In this document: piece after piece, positions 39,739-50,556 of the stretch | Numbering within the stretch: position 1 is the first letter of the stretch | Layout of the letters: every line of letters begins with the position of its first letter | The notes under the pieces: model-generated | The model's input: the letters and a program-made list of their open reading frames with translations, nothing else | Told to the model about the DNA's origin: nothing | The model's database searches: none | Source: Apostichopus japonicus | Lineage: Eukaryota > Echinodermata > Holothuroidea > Aspidochirotida > Stichopodidae | Reading direction: 5' to 3' | Length of the DNA: 64,000 bases | Assembly: GCF_037975245.1 (NCBI RefSeq) | Contig: NC_092565.1 | Coordinates: 19,633,999-19,697,998, forward strand | Translations under genes and position numbers: made by a program

Positions 39739-41909
39739 AAGTTTGTGAAGAACAAATTTCAAAAACATCTACCAAAAAAAAAATACTTGCTCCGTTTGGG
39801 ACATATTCTCGTTGTATCTGGGAGCTCTCATTGTGTCACTAAGATCTGACACCCGTTACTTTCTCTTCAGTTTTTTCTCTTCATATTTTCAAAGTAAAAT
39901 GTTAGCAGTGTGGATAGTGAAACCAATAGCATCATTTAGGTAATTTTAAGTGCTTCAACAATTTTAGATTCAGCATTAGCAAAACCTCATCTCCATTTCA
40001 GAAAACAAAAACAACAGAAATTGAAGCACACATAGCTCAATGATGTCATATTTTAGACTTGATCAAGTCTTCAACCTTGTGTGTGCAGAAAAATTAAATC
40101 TATGACATCTCTCAAGTGGAATAAAAGTTTTGGGAAGATGTTTATAACAGTTATCTTTATCACATAGGCAAGTGATTTTGGTCGGGTTTGTATCTCATTT
40201 AATTTGCTGTGATATCTTATACCTGCTCACGCGTAGTATATTTTCTATTGCTTCTGTCGATTTTGTTTTCCAACTAGTTCTTCCACCCCCCCCCCCTCTC
40301 CTCCTTTCCTTTTTGGTAACCAAGACTTCTCTCTTTACTGTGTGTAAGATAGCACAGCACATGCTGCACACAAAGGTACAAACTATGTCATTAAAATGAG
40401 ATTTGCTTTCAAAGAAAAACTTTTTTTTTTTCTTCAATTGCATACATTTTAATTGTCTGCTGGCACCAACCTCTACCAGTTTAAACCAAATACATTTGGT
40501 GGAGAACCGAAATTTGCCAAAGAAATTGAGACCTTCCTCTGTAAATTCTACATCAACATTTGTCTGAAAAAGTCATTTTCCATCGTCTACTGCTATTTAT
40601 CTTTCTTTGTCATTATTTATCTTTCTTTAAATACAGTAATTATTACTTAGACGCACAAGTTTTTTTTGGTACAAGTTACATTTTAGGTATTATTGAAAGT
40701 TGTAAATAGTTCATCATCATGTTATTATGATGGATATATATGAAGTCTTACAACTATTACAGTTTTAAGAACTATAAGAACTTTTTTCTCTCTTGTTTCA
40801 CTCCCCCCCCCTCCCCCAGCTTTATGTTTGTTTGACCCACCCATTTCAGGATAATCATTCTTTGAGACTTGCTCTACGTAAATATCCTAAGTAGAGTATT
40901 GTATTTGGTTGCTAATTTCAAAATCAAACCAAATTAGCTAAACCTTAATGCTAAAAATGAAACCACAGTTGATGAAACTAAGATAATTTTCTAGAATTTA
41001 ATAAATTGGATATCAAGTTTTGAATAATCAAGGCTTCTTTTGGAGGCCAAACATTTTCTTCGCCTGGACAGTAGATTTTGTTAAAATCATTTCGGACATT
41101 TTCAATAATTTTGAATTATTCTCTATTATATTTACGGCATGAAATTGGACTAGAATAGTGGCAAGCATCATTTTCAAACATTTGCCAAAATGAACTCAAA
41201 ACAGCTGCTTTAAAGACAGAGCTCTCCACATGTTGGGCCTTGCCTCCTTTAAGTTGTAAGTTCAAGTAGGTGTATGTTGAGTTAAAGCTCTGAGTCAGAA
41301 AGAAATGCTGCAACAGCTGCAAATTACCTCTGCAGCTTGGCTGAAACATCCAATAATAGTTTTCCTACAGACCAGCAATGTGAAATGGTTAGCAAAATTT
41401 TAATGATTGCATCCTGCACAGCCTGGCTGCAGTGTTACTGCAGCTCCCTCATCGTCTGACCGTTGCCACGGCGCCTAAATGGAATTCATATACCTGATAC
41501 TATGTGAATGTTGATAGGTGGCCCTTATTTTCCATTTACAATGAAGATTACATTTTATAGCATTGCAAGTTAAAAAATAGTATAATATCCTTTTTAAACA
41601 CCACTATTCTTTGTGAGCTTGCTCAATCTGTGTAAGAAATGCAACCAGTTTTCATTGCCATTATAACAGCAATGAAGAATATGTTTGGATTATGTATGTA
41701 TGGAATAGATTAGTGTTTTGTTTACTCTGCAAGCATTAAAAGTAATCAACTTTTAGTGACTGAGCATGTTGGGTGTGACTATTCTTTGTATGAGTTATTG
41801 TGCTGGTATAGCTATTGAAAGTTTATTCTTTTTCTAAACAAGGTATAATTTGCATTAAAAACAATCTTCATTGACTCAAACCAAATTTTGCTTGCTTTGT
41901 CATTTTGAT

Positions 41910-42010
41910 TCCTTGACAAAAGCTAAAGGAATCTATGCGATGGTGTGTGTATGTGATGCTGCTTGTGAGCACGATATCTCTAGAAGGTTAATGATGAGGG
42001 ATCTTGCACT
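41910..42010 (+). repeat. fragment of the 'ggaatctatgcgatgg' repeat family
   Basis: Matches the first 100 bases of the 28090 array (ttccttga…aaaggaatctatgcgatgg, TG tract, gcttgtgagcacgatatctc), then diverges. Confidence 0.65.
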
Positions 42011-43349
42011 TGGCTTTCCCGCCCTTTGACATGGTAAACCACAGCCAATATGTATGTGGATGCTTGCATTAACTCTGCCATATAGTACAATAAGATGGGG
42101 GTGAGATGGGGGGGGGGGATGGGTTGGAAATCATCATTGAGAGTGTAATTTGGTTATTTTCAGATCAGACCTTCTAGTAACTGTTCTTCCTGTATCATGT
42201 TCTGAAGTAACCTTTGAAAGATATTATTTAAAAAGAATGCAATGATACTTCAACAACTGTAAAGGTAGGGTGGCATTTCAGGGTAAATGTTTTATTTCAT
42301 TATCTTCTTGTGGTCTATACCGTTACTCCATACAGATAAATCCTCCAATCTTTCCAGAGAACACCTACGTCTGAGAACTTGCACATTTTAATTGCTTATT
42401 AGGTTTTCAGATGCTACATGCTACAAGTTAAATCTCTCACCAACATATCTCTGTTTGCTGTTTTCATATTTTTATCTTTTTTTTTGTTCTTTTTTTGGTA
42501 TAGATTGAAACAAAAGGGATTCATTTTTCACATGAATGATTTCTTCAGGATTGAAAACTTGAAGTCATTTCCCGTCATTCGAAAACACTGGTCCCCTCCC
42601 CACCCCAAAATAAATAATTTTAAGGTAAATAAAGACCAGTCATGGATAAGTTATTGATAATTTCAAGGCTTAATGACCTCAATTTCCACGTCGTGAATAT
42701 GGACGATAATAAGTATTGGTCCCTTTTTAATAGATAGGTTGGGAAACGTGTAGTTTTTTCTCAAAATACATTCGAAGTGTGTTGTTAAAAATATGTTGAT
42801 TTGGCTTGATGAGATGAAAACTATATTAAAAGCTTTTCTTTAATTAAATCTACAAACTTTTTTAATCTGATATTGAATTTAACAATAAAATACCTGATAT
42901 CTATAACATTAAATGTTTTGTGTTATTTGCTCCTTTTTTGTGTGTATGTTATTTGTTATTGGGTGTTTTGCAACTGTCCCAGTTGTGAAATATTAATGGT
43001 TGATATCATCTGCATAAACTTGAGATCTTCCCTAAGTGCTTTATAATCCTACAGGTTAAGTTTGCTTCATCTTTTTTACAGTGAATTTTATTTGCTTCCA
43101 AAGTATGATCACCTTTTGCTGAAAGTTTGGCTGGGTCAGAGCATAAGGTCACAAAAAGACAACCACAAAAGAGACCAATTTAACGATGAAAATAAATCAT
43201 TTTGGTTAAAAAAAACAGTAAATCAGCACAATGAAAACAAAAAACAAACTGTTTGTTTATTTACTTTATTTACAAACTTAACATGGAAAGGTTACTTTGA
43301 TTGTGTATGATGGGCCTTACAATCTGTGAATTAAAATCCTGACCTGTAT

Positions 43350-43867
43350 GACATATTACTGCAGGTAGTTTCATGGAAATGAAGAATAGGCAATGAACAG
43401 AATCGCTATTTTCAATTTTTCAAGGATCATAAATCAAATATTGCACCATTATGACACAAAATTCTTGAATGCAAAATTTTTAAATACCAAAAATACAAAA
43501 TAGGTATACCTTTAAGAGGAGAGATAGTCTCAAAAGGCTCACTAGTATAGTCTGACATGATACACTGTGTTTAATAGTTGACGTCAACTTAATGACATAT
43601 CTTTAACTTTCGAAGAGTATGACTATTAAGTGACATATTACTGCAGGTATTGTAATGGAAATAAAGAGTAGCTAATGAACAAATAAGCTTTTTTCGATTA
43701 CAAGGATCATATATCAAATATTGCACCATTATGACACAAAATTCTTGAATGCAAAATGTCTAAATACCAAAAATTGGTATCATTTAAAATGGAGAGTCTC
43801 ACAAGGCCCACTAGTAAGTCTGACATGATACACCATGTTTAATAGTTAATGTCAACTTAATGTCTTA
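43350..43867 (+). repeat. two tandem copies, period 282 bp
   Basis: The segment from gacatattactgcaggta at 43350 recurs at 43632. The core (tcaaatattgcaccattatg and beyond) is identical; other parts have drifted. Confidence 0.85.
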
Positions 43868-44451
43868 TACATGATATGTCAAATTACCATTGCTTTATGC
43901 TTGGTATGCACTGTGTGCCAGAACAGTAGCTGAGGGGGGGGGGGAGGGGATTTCCAGATATTTCACAAGGCCCACATTGTAAATTTGTTATACTCTGGCA
44001 ACATTTGAACTTGTAATACACAAGTGTACTTTAACATGATAGAAACCATTTTGCATCTACCCCTCTGACCTCATCCAAACATGGCTACAGGTCTGTTGCA
44101 CACTGGGTGACAGATTAAATGATTGATTACGATTTACTGGTAAATTATGCCTGCCATCTCAACTAAATTTCAGTCATTTTTACCTTTCAAGAAATAATTT
44201 TCAAGTACTAACAATTTGCATTGCTGTAGTTGTTATCAATTCAACTTTTCCTTCAAGAAAGTGTTCTCTTCAAAAAATGTTTAATATCTCAAAAAACTAC
44301 CGCTTAAATCTGTCTGCATATCAAATCTTTCAGATTCTTTTACATTTCTGCGTAATAAATCTTTGAAACCCTAAGTGCATTTCGGCATTTTCTTCTTCCT
44401 AGTGTTGACAAACAGGACCCAGAAAGGTAATTTACCTCTATCACCTTTTCT

Positions 44452-44750
44452 TCACCTCTCTGTTTTGGCTTTTGTGAGTATTTCATAAAGCCGATCAGCT
44501 TGCTTCAGAGCTGTGTCGGAGCCCTCGCAGAGTTTCTGCCATTGTTCGGGTATCGATTCGATGCCGTGGAAAGCTCCAGCGATGGCACCTGCCATCGAGG
44601 CAATGGTATCCGTGTCCCCGTCAAGAGAAATTGCATACAAGATAGTTCTTTCCATTGGACTCTGTACATAGAGGCCCTCCACCGGATTCAGACATCTAAG
44701 AAACGAATACAAAGCACTGCCGACTGAGTTGTGGGCTGATATACTATTAC
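44452..44750 (-). CDS. ADPRS: ADPRS exon 6 (last exon)
   Basis: 299 bases with TGA. SFLRCLNPVEGLYVQSPMER, then SLDGDTDTIASMAGAIAGA with the second pair of metal aspartates. Acceptor tcattcgcag. Confidence 0.95.
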
Positions 44751-47700
44751 CTGCGAATGAAGCAATATGATGTGCTATTTACAACAACAATAATAACAAC
44801 AACAGCTGTGAAAAGGTACTTAAGGTGGATGGAGGGTGGGGTGGGGAGGCAGGGTGGTCATGCTGGAACGAGTTACCTCATTACCTCCAAGCGATTTAAA
44901 TTATTTCGTAATTTGTCATCATTATAAAGTAGGAGCACCTTTCCTGCATCTCTCATCCATTCCACAACAGTGCCCCTTCTTACCACATACCTTCTCCTTT
45001 TAACCAGACAAACATATGATTCTAAAGTGATAACAATTTTATCCATGACAACGACCAAGACATTGACCAGGTACTACTCAATCTGTATCTAAGGGAGGCC
45101 AAATATGCAACAAGTCTGATGCAAGACTAGCGTAAGGATATTGACAACAACTGAACAATAAGCTTGCACTAAAAGTCATTCATATTGATGTACAATGTAT
45201 GGAATGAATATCTGGTATCGCAAACCAAAATGCTATGCAAAATGGTCAAGTTGCTATGCAAATGGTCAAGTTGCTATGCAAAATGGGCAAAATGCTTTGC
45301 AAAATGGTCAAGTTGCTATGCAAATGGGCAAAATGCTATGCAAAATGGTCAAGTTGCTATGCAAAATGGGCAAAATGCTATGCAAAATGGTCAAGTTGCT
45401 ATGCAAATGGGCAAAATGCTATGCAAAATGGTCAAGTTGCTATGCAAATGGGCAAAATGCTATGCAAAATGGTCAAGTTGCTATGCAAAATGGTCAAGTT
45501 GCTATGCAAATGGGCAAAATGCTATGCAAAATGGTCAAGTTGCTATGCAAAATGGGCAAGTTGCTATGCAAAATGCTATGCAAAATGGGCAAGTTGCTAT
45601 ACGAGTGTACAGATGTATCGCAATTTTCTATGCAGGAACACTATGAGAGAGAAAAGAGTCACAGCCTTCAAAACTGCTACACAAAATTTGAACAGTAAAG
45701 GTTTCCCTGCAATGTTATAAAAGGTACAACGAGTACGTGCCATAGATTACATTAATCTATTTACCCTTTCCTGAGAGGACGCAAATTTTACAGGTTGTCT
45801 TTAATGGCAATATAAGTAGGATGAATGCAGGGGGAGGGGGGTCCAGGATTTGAGGAAGGAGGGGGATGTGGCCTTCAGGTTGTAGAAGTGTACCCACACA
45901 TGGGAGGTGGGGAAAGTGGGGAAACACTAAAAAATTTAAAATGTGAAATGGTGCATTCTTAGGCTACAAATTAGGACTATATGTCAGGTAGTGCTAATAT
46001 AACTTCTGTCATTTTTTTTATGTGTGGATGTAGGTGGCTGGGTGGGGTGGGGGGCGGAGTGTGTGTGTACATAAACACAATAACATCATAAACACAAACT
46101 TGTTCCATTTTCTCTGCAGCAAAAGTCAATCCACAAATGCTAAATTATGTAAAATAAAAGGAGGTACTTGCCTAACACTGAAGCTACTTCCTCAGCAGGT
46201 GGATCACTTTTCAAAAATTGGCATAAACTTTCAAGCCTTTGGCAATAAACATCATCTCTCTCCACTTTCCTGCAATGAAAGAATGTTGAATAACTTTCAG
46301 CAACATTAACAAGGAAATTGCAAATCCCTCAATCCTCAACGGCAACTAATAATTAACTTTATTTGCATCATTGCTTCACAAAATATGAAAATTTGCAGGA
46401 TTTCCTTACTGAGTATATTTTTGTTTATTTATTTGTAATCTACCTTTGTATTTGTACATATTATTGTGATGTCATTTGTGATCGATGGTTGAGATAATTA
46501 TCTCTCTCTTTGTCACTGCCTTTCCTTTGGGTGGAACTTTATTTGAGAATGCTGCATTTAGTAAACAAAATTATACTAGTGTGAAGTAGGAAAATTTAAT
46601 ATTCTATCACCAAAAGAAACTGATGATCATAGTAAAACAAGTTGCAGAATGATTAATATGCAGCTTGTCCTATTTTGTCTCTCAAACAATTCTAAAGAAC
46701 ATCAGCAAAAATGCCTACTAAGTTAGCTTGGCTTCTGTAACATTTGGGCTACTGTAGCACTACCTAGGTGTGTGCAGGTACTGTAAGCCTATACAGTATC
46801 TCACTGCAACTTTGAGCCGATTCTTAATTTTATGCAATTGCGCAAGTTGAGATAAGAGAGAGCCGGCCAGATGTAAGTTTCACTTGCCCCTGCAACCGGG
46901 CAAATGTTAATGTACAGCCCTGGGAATGAACTACTATTTCACCTCAAGAGCCAGGTCAGTCCCAGGGGACAAATATATCACCGGGCCCCCCTTTTTTTCT
47001 GAAGTCTTCATTTTGCCTTGGGATTATTATGAAGTTGAGAATACATTATTCTGGATCCCATATTGACCTGGGCCCTCATATTGATCTCGGATCCCAGGGC
47101 CTCCAGCCCTCCTGACCCCCCCCCCCCCACCCCTCATGAGGCCTGATGAAGTGTACAAGTTAAGTGATAGATTACCAGCTACCTATTGAATATGGACAGT
47201 AATAGAACAGTTATGTATTTATACTGCTGAAGGTCAAAGCTGAGGAGGGCTGTTTACTCCGTCCTATTTTTGTTACGTATTATTATTCCAATGCAAATAA
47301 ACGTTTGTACGGCTGTTGGGAAGTTATACAACGGAAAATACCTGACACTATACTTCACCGAAGTATCTTTTGTAATCTGGTGAAAAATTATCTCTCATAT
47401 TCACAAGCAGTGGCGGTGCCAAGGGGGGGCTTGGGGGCTTTAGCCCCCCCACTGAAGTAGTCAGCCCCCCCATTAGCCCCCCCAACTGAAATAGGCAACA
47501 ACAAAAAAAACCTCATTGAAACAATATAGCCTACCCAAATTTTGTCAGCCATAACGCAGTGCTACAATGGTCAATGGAAATTTTGATGAATTTTTCACAT
47601 GATAATAGTCAGTGACTCAGTTGTGGTGCAGGAAGCCTTGTTTTGGTGACTGATAAAAACAATTCAGATTCCAGCTTTATCCGCCAGGTGTTGATGAGTT

Positions 47701-50472
47701 GTTTCTCAGGATTGCAAGCATAAAACACTCTACAATGGTGGCGCAATTCACCTTCAAATATTGTGGCCATTGGCCAAACATTCCATCAGCTCTTGTGTTC
47801 TAAATTTTCAATTTTTTTTTTAAAAATGCATATTTTTTGAAAAATTTTTAGGTGACAAAAGCCTCGCTAAATGCCACCATTTTGCAAGTAGGCCTTTCCA
47901 GGATTGGGAAAAATTTACCCCTCCCCCCAGGACGGCGATCACTCAATCTTGTAAGCCACCCAAAAAATTGGCTCAGCCCCCCCTTAGCCTCCCCAACTAA
48001 AAATTCCTGGCGCCGCAACTGTTCACAAGTATGACATTAGGAAGTGGAGCATGGCGTGGACAGTTGGGAGTAAATAAGAACAGCAGTTATGCATAAAAAG
48101 TATAAAAGAATTGCCAAGATGAAGTCATGATTTAAGTTCTGATAATTTTCTAAGGGCTTCGCAAAGAATTACTTTACAAGATTTTCCAGAGACACTTAGA
48201 GTTAAAAAATGATCTTCATGACAGGCCAATTGGTTAAGTCTCGTCTTAGACTTTAGGTAGCATTATTTAAATGGTCATATGGTAATTCGTCCTCTCAAAT
48301 CCCTGTGAAGTGTATCTTGTGAAATAAAACCTTTCAGAATTTGGGACATAATAACCAGCTTGTTTTGGGATTTCAAACCTTAAACAAAACAGCTAACCAA
48401 AACGGACCATACTTCCCAGCATAACAAATATCTTACGAAGACCTACGAGTTTGTGAATCTTACATTACAATGATGCATTCCATGTAGCCATGGAGATGAA
48501 GGAGATATTTGGTTTTTACCTTTTTTTGACTTGACTCATTAGAGTTGTAAGTTTCGCTTCCTTTTCGTTATCATTTGCAGTACCTTCGTCAGACGTCTGA
48601 CATTCCACTTTTTCTCTCATAGTATTCAGAAGGTTCTCAGCAAACTTTTCGCGATTCATCTTATCTGTAGCTGTATGCAGGGCTTGATGAACAGCTAGAG
48701 CCTGCAGGACTGCACCGTTATAACCGTTTCTGTTGGAATGGGTGAGAAGCGCACTGCTCTTTGCATTCTGAAGAGACCAAAAAAAAAAATGGGACGGTGA
48801 AAAGGGAGCTTTGAGACGAAAATGCAATCACGAGAATGTACATTCTGCAAATACGAGAATGTTCATGGTGCAAATAGACTATTAATAGTTTCTGGAATCA
48901 TAGAATGAAAGTAATGATTAAATTTATATACCTGGATGACCCTTTCTACCTCATCTTCACCGCACAGTGCGACTGGTGCAACCCTCATGGCACCCCCGTT
49001 CCCATAGGAACCGCCTCCATCGAACTGATTTCTGGCAGGCGCAAACACATCTGATAGATCACGATCTCCCAGTCTCTTAAGTACCGTTACTACGTTATAG
49101 CCATATCCTCGCGTGGGATGTGCCATATATTCATCAGCAAATCTAACAGAAATAGAAACAAAAAAAACAGGAACATCTCAAAGGTGGTAAAGAAACCACA
49201 TGAAACTCTAAGTACAGAAACACTTAACTATTTATTACAAAATATTGAGCAACCATATTAGGCCACTCAGGATGATTTTACTCTTGATCATGGATTGGGG
49301 GGGGGGGGGTGAAGAGTTCAAAAGAGTGAAGTGATTATTCTGATCATAATACAAGGTTTGTACACATCTGACGATTCTCAATTCCCCGACTTTTCCAGAC
49401 TTTCCAGGACATCAACTGAGATACTCAAGGTGCTTTAGACACACACGTATTATGAATGCAGCTACTTCCCACTTTAGTTTCCATTGTCAAAGACATCCAT
49501 GTGCATTGCAATAAAAATTGTGTAGGCTATTAAAGGCACTGTACTGTGGGTACACTAGCTCTTGAGTCACTCGAATTTGTCAACATCTGTAAATTTGGGC
49601 AAATTATGATCAGTCAACTCTGTTGTGAATTACCTCCTTTTTTTGGGGGCCAGAAAAATACCAACCTTTTCGCTAAATCTTTTGCTTCCAGCTGGCCATT
49701 ATTAGCAATCAATGATTCAGCCACACACCTTGCCATTGCAGTATCATCAGTATATTCCAGTTTTCCTAATGAATGAAGGAAGGAAAATGATTCAAACAGA
49801 ATCAGTTTTAATATCTCCTGTAATTTATTATCAAATAATATATTAAAAAAACAGTTCAAGCCTTTTTCCATCAACACATGAGGCTGGAATGTAATATGAG
49901 ACTTAAATATTATGATAACATACTTTCACTTATTATAGTATTCCACTTATAGTGGTGGTATTAATATTATATTATAACATACTATTTTGCATAATATTCC
50001 ACTGCTAGTTGTGGTAAGTCCTCAATATTACCAGAAGTGCAGAGTATTTGTAATGTTTTGTGAAAAGGTGAAACAACAGGAATTTGTTATTTAACAGTAG
50101 TAGCCTTTCCTCCCACCAACCTCCCCTTCTCACCCCTCCCTTTCTTGAACATAAGTTCTACAGTGCACAGGTATATTACTACAGAATCAGATATATGTTT
50201 GCATTTTTTAATGAATAATCAGCCAGAACACAAGAAGTTCTCAGACCATGACAGTTATATATAATAATCCAGTATGAAATGGTAATCAATAGCAATACTG
50301 AACCTGGACCGTCAATTTCCACGTCAAACTTGTTAACAAAATCTTGAACGTTATCATAACTTCCAGGTCCTCCAACACCTGTCACTTCAAACGGTGCTCC
50401 GATACAGTCTCCTACAACAGCACCAACCAAACATCCTCGAAACCTTGATCTCAAAGTTGGACTCAGAGTCAT
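44452..50472 (-). CDS. ADPRS: ADP-ribosylhydrolase 3, ADPRS/ARH3 (6 coding exons, 374 aa)
   Basis: Exons 50304-50472, 49666-49765, 48932-49142, 48520-48767, 46172-46269 and 44452-44750 join in one frame (1,125 bases with TGA). ARH3 removes ADP-ribose from serine residues and degrades poly(ADP-ribose) in nucleus, cytosol and mitochondria, using two Mg ions. The metal and catalytic residues are kept: Glu29 in GDCIGAPFE, Thr62-Asp63-Asp64 in YTDDTA, and Asp321, Asp323 and Thr324 in GDTDTIA (human E41, T76-D78, D314, D316, T317). RGYGYNVVTVLKRL, GSYGNGGAMRVAP and GYNGAVLQALAVH are also family-typical. The length is close to human ARH3 (363 aa). The start at 50472 follows the family length; an upstream in-frame Met (50511-50513) exists, but the tract before 50495 looks like a splice acceptor. 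The enzyme is probably active. Confidence 0.95.
45231..45600 (+). repeat. minisatellite of about 18 units of 20-21 bp, with octamer motifs
   Basis: Units alternate between ATGCAAAATGGTCAAGTTGCT, ATGCAAATGGGCAAAATGCT and hybrids. ATGCAAAT, the POU octamer, occurs five times. The array lies in ADPRS intron 5. All three forward frames stay open because the unit has no stops; they are not genes. Confidence 0.93.
46172..46269 (-). CDS. ADPRS: ADPRS exon 5 (ends in a GC donor)
   Basis: 98 bases. CQRLESLCQFLKSDPPAEEV. Acceptor cattgcag. The only donor that keeps frame and homology is TTAG|gcaagta, a GC-AG intron. Confidence 0.88.
47408..48021. mobile_element. hAT-type MITE (614 bp) with 8-bp TSD
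   Basis: The ends are CAGTGGCGGTGCCA and TGGCGCCGCAACTG (inverted). The TSD TTCACAAG is perfect at 47400-47407 and 48022-48029. Subterminal poly-G/poly-C blocks (gggggggcttggggg / cccccc) are part of the element. It lies in ADPRS intron 4. Confidence 0.9.
48520..48767 (-). CDS. ADPRS: ADPRS exon 4
   Basis: 248 bases. THSNRNGYNGAVLQALAVHQAL, then a lysine/glutamate-rich variable helical region. Acceptor ggtctcttcag, donor AAAG|gtaaaa. Confidence 0.92.
48932..49142 (-). CDS. ADPRS: ADPRS exon 3
   Basis: 211 bases. FADEYMAHPTRGYGYNVV through the glycine-rich GGGSYGNGGAMRVAP. Acceptor tttctgttag, donor CAG|gtatat. Confidence 0.93.
49666..49765 (-). CDS. ADPRS: ADPRS exon 2 (YTDDTA metal site)
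   Basis: 100 bases, residues 57-90. Contains EYTDDTAMARCVAESL. Acceptor cattcattag. The donor AAAG|gttggt is weak, but the frame and homology require it. Confidence 0.9.
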
Positions 50473-50495
50473 TCTTATTGGCTGATCTTCAAATT
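50304..50495 (-). CDS. ADPRS: ADPRS exon with start codon
   Basis: Coding 50304-50472 (56 codons plus one base). It carries RFRGCLVGAVVGDCIGAPFE with the catalytic Glu29. An acceptor-like sequence (tgtcccctttcaccag) ends at 50496, suggesting 23 bases of 5' UTR here and an unplaced upstream exon. Donor CCAG|gttcag. Confidence 0.85.
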
Positions 50496-50556
50496 CTGGT
50501 GAAAGGGGACACATGATAAATGTTGACTTTTGGAGATATCTTTGACATGTTAACAA

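Larger units (their letters stand above)
25836..44451. other. long gene-poor region between mitoferrin and ADPRS
   Basis: No protein gene could be supported in about 18.6 kb. The first kilobase is probably mitoferrin 3' UTR and flank. The rest holds the tandem repeats at 28.1-30.2 kb and 30.7-31.4 kb, AT dinucleotide tracts at 32.8 and 35.8 kb, a 282-base tandem duplication at 43.35 kb, and small elements at 37.78 and 39.58 kb. The longest open frames (for example 32210-32701 and 33649-33957) show no recognisable family. Confidence 0.5.

Noticed and set aside
45185-45720. Three overlapping open frames of 153-167 codons
   Set aside because: They are the three forward frames of a 20/21-base minisatellite without stop codons; composition is purely repetitive.
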